In this document: positions 59,499 through 64,000 of the stretch, one piece after another
Numbering within the stretch: the first letter of the stretch is position 1
How the letters are laid out: the number at the start of each line of letters is the position of its first letter
DNA from: RGZA01 sp964568585
Lineage (GTDB): Bacteria > Pseudomonadota > Alphaproteobacteria > UBA9219 > RGZA01
Direction: 5' to 3'
DNA length: 64,000 bases
NCBI GenBank assembly: GCA_964568585.1
Contig: CAZMQI010000006.1
Location: 1-64,000, forward strand
Position numbers and translations under genes: made by a program
The notes under the pieces: generated by a model
Seen by the model: only the letters and a program-made list of their open reading frames with translations
The model's database searches: none
What the model was told of the DNA's origin: nothing

Positions 59499-61049
59499 AT
59501 GAGCTTTATCAAATCCATCCTTACTGTCAGCGGTATGACTATGCTGAGCCGCTTAACGGGCTTTGTTCGTGATACGATGGCCGCCAATGTGATTGGCGCA
59601 GGGCCTGTGTCGGATGCGTTCTTCGTTGCGTTGCGCGTTCCAAACCTATTCCGTTCGCTTTTTGCCGAAGGTGCATTCAGCGCAGCCTTTGTGCCGCTTT
59701 ATTCCAAAGCAAAAGCCGAAGGCGGGCAGAGCGAAGCTAATCTTTTTGCTGGCCAAGCATTATCCGTACTCATGGCCGTATTGTTACCGTTCACCATTCT
59801 AATGATTCTGCTCATGCCATGGGCAATGCTTATTCTTGCGCCTGGGTTCCATTCACGGCCAGAGGTGTATGATCTGGCTGTCAATTATGCGCGCATTACA
59901 TTCCCGTATTTAATGCTGGTGTCGGTTGTGGCATTGCTGGCAAGTGTTTTAAATTCCAATCACACATTCGGCCCAGGGGCTGCTGCGCCCATTGCATTCA
60001 ATCTGATGATGATTGGCGCATTGCTGCTCAGCCCCATGATGCATATGGAGCCGGGCCTTGCCATGGCATTTGCCGTTCCATTGTCCGCCATTGTGCAATG
60101 GGTGTGGCTTGCAGGGCATTGCAAGAAAATGGGCGTATTGCCCACGCAGTTAATGCCCAAACTTACTACGCGCGTGAAAGAATTATTCGTGCGGATTGGC
60201 CCAGGTGCCATTGGCGCAGGCGCAACGCAAATCAATCTGGCTATGTCCACTATCCTTGCCTCGCTACTGCCAACCGGAAGCGTGTCGTGGCTGTTTTACG
60301 CTGATCGTTTGAACCAGTTGCCACTTGGCATTATCGGCATTGCGATTGCGACAACCTTGCTGCCAGTTCTGTCGTCACGCGTGCAATCGAATGATACTGA
60401 TGGTGCGCGTCATTACACAACGCGTGCGTTGGAATTCGGTATGATCCTTGGCCTGCCTGCTGCCATCGGGTTGGGTTTGGCTGCAAAAGAAATCGTTCAG
60501 GTATTATTTCAGCATGGCGCATTCACCGCGCAGGATACCGTTAATACATCCGCCGCGCTTAGCATGTATGTGTTCGGGATTGTGCCATTCATTCTGATTA
60601 AAATCCTCAGCACCATCTTTTTTGCACATCACGATACCAAGACGCCGGTCAAGACCGCGATTATTTCTGTGGTGCTGAACATTCTGTTCGCGATGGGCTT
60701 ATTAAAAATCATGGGGCATATGGGGGTTGCATTGGCGACATCCATCGCGTCATGGGCGAATGTGCTGATGCTGGTCTTTGCCTTGCAACGTTCTAAATTG
60801 TTGAAGCTGGACGCCAGTTTTATGCCGCATATGCTGAAAATTGCACTGTGTGCGGGCTGCATGGCGGTGTTCCTGTGGGGTGCTGGCGGCATGCTGGATG
60901 CCCATTTACAGACCGGCGGGAAATGGCTGGATGTGGCACTTTTAGGGGCTTATCTGTCGGGTGCTTGCCTTGTTTATGTGGTGGCATTACAGCTAACAGG
61001 CGCGATGACGGTAAAAGACGTCATGAAGATGATAAAAAGAGAAAATTAG
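59499..61049 (+). CDS. murJ: MurJ lipid II flippase
   Basis: Flips the peptidoglycan precursor lipid II across the cytoplasmic membrane. The 516-residue protein has fourteen hydrophobic helices, the N-terminal signature MTMLSRLTGFVRDTMAANVIGAG, FLPxLFRSLFAEGAFSAAFVP-type block (here VPNLFRSLFAEGAFSAAFVP), and the later FALPLGIIGIAIATTLLPVLS-like segment. Followed by trpS after 13 bases, a known alphaproteobacterial pairing. Confidence 0.96.
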   Translation: MSFIKSILTVSGMTMLSRLTGFVRDTMAANVIGAGPVSDAFFVALRVPNLFRSLFAEGAFSAAFVPLYSKAKAEGGQSEANLFAGQALSVLMAVLLPFTILMILLMPWAMLILAPGFHSRPEVYDLAVNYARITFPYLMLVSVVALLASVLNSNHTFGPGAAAPIAFNLMMIGALLLSPMMHMEPGLAMAFAVPLSAIVQWVWLAGHCKKMGVLPTQLMPKLTTRVKELFVRIGPGAIGAGATQINLAMSTILASLLPTGSVSWLFYADRLNQLPLGIIGIAIATTLLPVLSSRVQSNDTDGARHYTTRALEFGMILGLPAAIGLGLAAKEIVQVLFQHGAFTAQDTVNTSAALSMYVFGIVPFILIKILSTIFFAHHDTKTPVKTAIISVVLNILFAMGLLKIMGHMGVALATSIASWANVLMLVFALQRSKLLKLDASFMPHMLKIALCAGCMAVFLWGAGGMLDAHLQTGGKWLDVALLGAYLSGACLVYVVALQLTGAMTVKDVMKMIKREN

Positions 61050-61062
61050 TAGTGAGATAATT

Positions 61063-62064
61063 ATGAAACGTATTTTTTCTGGCATGCAATCTACCGGCCA
61101 ATTGCACCTTGGCAATTACCTTGGTGCGTTGCGTAACTGGGTAAAGTTGCAGCAGGATTATGAATGCTTTTATGGCGTGATGGATTTGCACGCCATCACC
61201 GTTCCGCAAGACCCAAAAAAATTGGCGCAGAACACGCGCGAAGTCGCGGCGGCGTTTTATGCTGCTGGCATCGACCCAAAACATTGTGCAGTTTTCCCCC
61301 AAAGTGCAGTAGCCGAACACACCTATTTGAACTGGATATTGGCCAACCACACACCGCTTGGCTGGCTCAACCGTATGACGCAGTTCAAGGAAAAGGCATC
61401 CAAGAACAAAGATCAGGAAGTGCTTGGTCTATATGCTTATCCGGTGCTTATGGCTGCGGACATTTTAATCTATAAAGCAACGCATGTTCCTGTGGGCGAA
61501 GATCAAAAGCAGCATCTGGAATTATCACGGGATATCGCTGGCGCATTCAATCGTCATTACGGCGTTGAGTATTTCCCATTACCAGAACCACAAATCATGG
61601 GCGAAGCAACCCGCGTGATGAGCTTGCGTGATGGCACGAAGAAGATGAGTAAATCGGATGAAAGCGATTATTCACGCATTAATCTGACCGATGATGCGGA
61701 TGCAATCGCCACTAAGATTAAAAAAGCAAAGACGGATACCTTGCCATTCCCATCAACGTTGGACGAATTGAAAACCCGTGCCGAAGCCGATAATCTGGTA
61801 ACAATTTATGCAACGCTGAGCAACGAAACCAAGGAAGCGGTCGTCAACCGCTATGCTGGCAAGACGTTCTCCGAATTCAAGACAGGCTTGATTGACGTGG
61901 CGGTTACGAATTTGGCGCCAATCACCAAGCGTATGGCAGAATTCATGGCTGACCCCGCAGAAATCGACCGCATGATTTTGAAGTCATTGTTCCGTGCGCG
62001 TGAAATCGCTGAAAAGAATTTGAAAGAAATCAAGCATATTGTCGGCTTGTGGTCAGCGGATTAG
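61063..62064 (+). CDS. trpS: Tryptophanyl-tRNA synthetase
   Basis: Charges tRNA-Trp. The class I motifs are GMQSTGQLHLGNYLGALRNW (HIGH-like HLGN, about residue 17) and KKMSKSDES (KMSKS, about residue 193). Other family blocks are YADLHAIT-like VMDLHAIT, VFPQSAVAEHTYLNWILANH, and PVGEDQKQHLELSRDIAGAF. 333 residues. No T-box or leader peptide is evident; the gene lies 13 bases after murJ. Confidence 0.97.
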   Translation: MKRIFSGMQSTGQLHLGNYLGALRNWVKLQQDYECFYGVMDLHAITVPQDPKKLAQNTREVAAAFYAAGIDPKHCAVFPQSAVAEHTYLNWILANHTPLGWLNRMTQFKEKASKNKDQEVLGLYAYPVLMAADILIYKATHVPVGEDQKQHLELSRDIAGAFNRHYGVEYFPLPEPQIMGEATRVMSLRDGTKKMSKSDESDYSRINLTDDADAIATKIKKAKTDTLPFPSTLDELKTRAEADNLVTIYATLSNETKEAVVNRYAGKTFSEFKTGLIDVAVTNLAPITKRMAEFMADPAEIDRMILKSLFRAREIAEKNLKEIKHIVGLWSAD

Positions 62065-62073
62065 CACTCGTAA

Positions 62074-62847
62074 TTAAGTGAGGCAGATGGCGCTCATCTG
62101 CACGCCGTTTTGTAAATCATCAACCAATGTTTTGCGGCGATAGCTGAAGAAGCGTTTTTCATCGCTCACCGTATCCAGCGCAATCGAATGATTATAGGTG
62201 ATGCCGGCTAAGGCTAGACGTTTAGCGGCATAGCCGGGCAGGTTGAACATGAAATGCCCATCACGCGCAGCTGGTTTGAACAAGGATTGATTGGTCTGGC
62301 TTTGTGCCAGAAACGGTTCAATGAATTCAGGGCCGACTTCATATGAACCTTGCTGAATGCATGGGCCGATGCAGCTTTGAATGTCCTCGCGCTTGCCTCC
62401 TAATGCTACCATCGCTTCGATGGTTGCTTCTAGTACGCCGCCAATCGCGCCTTTCCATCCGCAATGCGCGGCACCAATGATGTGTGTGTTGGGTTCATAG
62501 AATAATACTGGCGCGCAATCGGCGGACATTACCGCCAGCACAATTCCTTGTTGCGTGGTGACCATTGCATCTGCTTCGGGGCGTAAATGCCGTTCCCACG
62601 CTTTTGTCACCGTTACAACCTTGTTGGAATGGATTTGTTTACAGAATAAAAGTTTTTCTAATGGCTGTGAAAACTCCGCCGCAACACGCCTTTGGTTTTC
62701 ATACACATGGTCTAGCAAATCACCGCTGCCAATCCCGCAATTCAAGCTTTCGAAATAGCCATGGCTTACGCCGCCCAACCGTGTGAAAAAGCCATAGGAT
62801 GCTGCGGCAGGCGAAAATTGCGGGTGGGTTAGGAACGGGGTTGTCAT
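62074..62847 (-). CDS. pgeF: PgeF, peptidoglycan-editing / laccase-domain protein
   Basis: Multicopper-oxidase-like (DUF152) protein; E. coli PgeF hydrolyses L-Ser from UDP-MurNAc-Ser to keep peptidoglycan correct, and others act as polyphenol oxidase or purine nucleoside phosphorylase. Zinc-site residues are in MSADCAPVLFYEP (Cys), GAAHCGWKGAIGG (His/Cys) and the first HxH-type region FCKQIHSNKV. 257 residues. Conserved neighbour of the midA/NDUFAF7-type gene. Confidence 0.93.
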   Translation of the reverse strand: MTTPFLTHPQFSPAAASYGFFTRLGGVSHGYFESLNCGIGSGDLLDHVYENQRRVAAEFSQPLEKLLFCKQIHSNKVVTVTKAWERHLRPEADAMVTTQQGIVLAVMSADCAPVLFYEPNTHIIGAAHCGWKGAIGGVLEATIEAMVALGGKREDIQSCIGPCIQQGSYEVGPEFIEPFLAQSQTNQSLFKPAARDGHFMFNLPGYAAKRLALAGITYNHSIALDTVSDEKRFFSYRRKTLVDDLQNGVQMSAICLT

Positions 62848-62860
62848 GCTTCACATCCTG

Positions 62861-63931
62861 TTATTCGCAACCAATGGGTGGGGCGATGGTCTTATGATAA
62901 TGGCAAATCACTTTGAACAAATGGCCCATGTGTTCAGATGCTGTCAGGCGGTGCAGGGCGGTATCAATTTGATGTTTCTGTTCATCGGTTGCTTTGGTTT
63001 TCAATCGTTCAGCACGTGTTTGAATGCCAAGGGTCAACAAAAAATCTCCCATCGGTTGCAATGCAGAACAATGAATACCAGTACGTAGTGCGATATCTTC
63101 AAACGGTGTAAAATCCACATGTGCGGTGATATCCGCATCACCTATATGTTTGAACACAGGCGACATTTTCTTATCGAAAATCGCCTGCACGGTGTTGGCA
63201 AGTTCGGGGCCCGCATATCCATAATCGATAATCAGTGCCGCGCCACCTTGAATATTCAATTGTGTATCGAATGCTTCCACCCACTCATTTGCATTATTAT
63301 TTATTTCTGCAATCGCACCAAGCGGCGCTTCCTGGAATACGATATTGCTGAAGTGTTTTTGTTTATCGGCATCCGGCGGCAATACCGCATAGGCGAATGC
63401 GTTGTCAATCAACCCCACCGCGCGTTCACCCCAGCCATTGGCTGTTTTAACAAAGGGCTGTACGGGGAATGCATCAAAGAATTCATTGCAGAACATAATG
63501 ACGGGGCCATTCGGTAAATCCTTTAAATCCGATACCCAATTGGCGTTCTGGCCATACAGCGTTGCTTGCTGTTTGGCTTTTAAATGCGTGCTTTTTTCCA
63601 ACATGTAACACTGGGCAGCTTTCAGAAATTCCGGTGCAATCTTGGCGGTGCGTAATACATCGGCCATTAATGTGCCGCGTCCTGGGCCGCATTCCAATAA
63701 TGTGAAACGCATCGGCGAGCCAAGTTTCAACCATACATCGATGCACCACAGGGTAATCATTTCACCAAATAGCTGGCTGATCTCCGGCCCGGTTGCAAAA
63801 TCCTGCAACGGGTCATGGGTGTTGTAATAGCCAAGGGTAGGGTGGAACAAACATGTTTCCATGAAACGCGCAAAGGGCATCACACCGTTTTTGGTAATAT
63901 CATCGCGAAGCAGGTCTTCAAGATCATTCAT
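62861..63931 (-). CDS. MidA/NDUFAF7-family SAM-dependent methyltransferase
   Basis: DUF185 methyltransferase; the mitochondrial homologue methylates an arginine of complex I. The N-terminus has MPFARFMETCLFHPTLGYYN, and FATGPEISQLFGEMITLW is the most conserved block. The SAM site is LLECGPGRGTLMADVLRTAK (about residue 75), followed by CNEFFDAFPVQPFVK. 356 residues. The lgt-midA-pgeF order is typical of Alphaproteobacteria. The function in bacteria is not proven. Confidence 0.92.
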   Translation of the reverse strand: MNDLEDLLRDDITKNGVMPFARFMETCLFHPTLGYYNTHDPLQDFATGPEISQLFGEMITLWCIDVWLKLGSPMRFTLLECGPGRGTLMADVLRTAKIAPEFLKAAQCYMLEKSTHLKAKQQATLYGQNANWVSDLKDLPNGPVIMFCNEFFDAFPVQPFVKTANGWGERAVGLIDNAFAYAVLPPDADKQKHFSNIVFQEAPLGAIAEINNNANEWVEAFDTQLNIQGGAALIIDYGYAGPELANTVQAIFDKKMSPVFKHIGDADITAHVDFTPFEDIALRTGIHCSALQPMGDFLLTLGIQTRAERLKTKATDEQKHQIDTALHRLTASEHMGHLFKVICHYHKTIAPPIGCE

Positions 63932-63934
63932 GGC

Positions 63935-64000
63935 TTAAGCTTTTACAGGTTTGCTCTTCCATACAAGCCACACGCCAAAAGCGACCATGGGAATGCATAG
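63935..64000 (-). CDS. lgt: Lgt, prolipoprotein diacylglyceryl transferase (C-terminal 21 residues, cut by window edge)
   Basis: Only the last 21 codons and the stop are inside the window, reading CIPMVAFGVWLVWKSKPVKA with a preceding Leu. This resembles the last Lgt helix (QxLSxPMxxxGxxLxxWxxK). It ends 3 bases before the midA ATG. The lgt-midA-pgeF order seen across Alphaproteobacteria makes Lgt the best reading, but the evidence in view is short. Confidence 0.7.
   Translation of the reverse strand, partial: LCIPMVAFGVWLVWKSKPVKA

Noticed and set aside
1..64000. tRNA genes, CRISPR arrays, insertion sequences or prophage
   Set aside because: The intergenic gaps were read for tRNA-like T-loops, repeated spacers, transposase-like frames and terminal repeats. 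None was found.

Overview
The window reads as one contiguous piece of an alphaproteobacterial chromosome with fairly balanced base composition. The class call rests on GcrA (a cell-cycle regulator confined to Alphaproteobacteria), the FlbT/FlaF flagellin regulators, a two-domain cold-shock protein, a phasin next to clpS-clpA, an iscR-led suf operon with SufT, and the order lgt-midA-pgeF. I cannot name the genus; a free-living flagellated lineage outside the well-studied models fits best. I see no tRNA, rRNA, CRISPR array, insertion sequence or prophage.

Layout. 1-4747: flagellar export and basal-body genes in two divergent units, flgB-flgC-fliE-fliQ-fliR-flhB (minus) and an FlhB C-terminal paralogue, an unknown small gene, fliO and fliP (plus). 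4874-13007: split glycine cleavage system (gcvT-gcvH-gcvPA-gcvPB), a lipoprotein, argF-argD and an ABC-2 permease, all minus. 13094-20569: a PAS protein with a degenerate HD-GYP domain, rodA, zapE-folK, gcrA, icd and a double cold-shock protein. 20881-34409: a second flagellar region with two almost identical flagellin genes on either side of flbT-flaF, a FlaG-like gene, two TPR/glycosyltransferase-like proteins, a methyltransferase, and flgE-flgK-flgL. 34568-39910: DMT exporter, PagL-type lipid A deacylase, pepN and a GT9 glycosyltransferase. 39984-47062: iscR-sufB-orf-sufC-sufD-sufS-sufU-sufT-sufA. 47304-50608: xseB-ispA-tlyA and a SPOR-containing D,D-carboxypeptidase. 50889-64000: phasin, clpS-clpA, yebC, phosphomannomutase, a HerA-like ATPase, a hydroxyacid dehydrogenase, murJ-trpS, pgeF, midA and the end of lgt.

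The regulatory sequence is the most informative part. Good sigma-54 (-24/-12) elements with GG-N10-GC spacing precede flgB, flagellin 1, flbT-flaF and flgE, so the hook, filament and filament-regulator genes look like one RpoN regulon. Flagellin 2 lacks such an element and instead has a run of eight G residues and inverted repeats in its leader. The two flagellin coding sequences match for about 818 bases while their flanks are unrelated, which points to gene conversion or very recent copying. Both flagellin leaders carry an extra ribosome-binding site with a tiny ORF that ends just before the flagellin ribosome-binding site, a possible target for FlbT-type post-transcriptional control. The TPR/GT9-like proteins and the methyltransferase beside them are candidates for filament modification. 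Elsewhere, the gcrA upstream region has phased A-tracts, two near-DnaA boxes and a near-CtrA site, and a full CtrA-type site lies between the carboxypeptidase and phasin genes.
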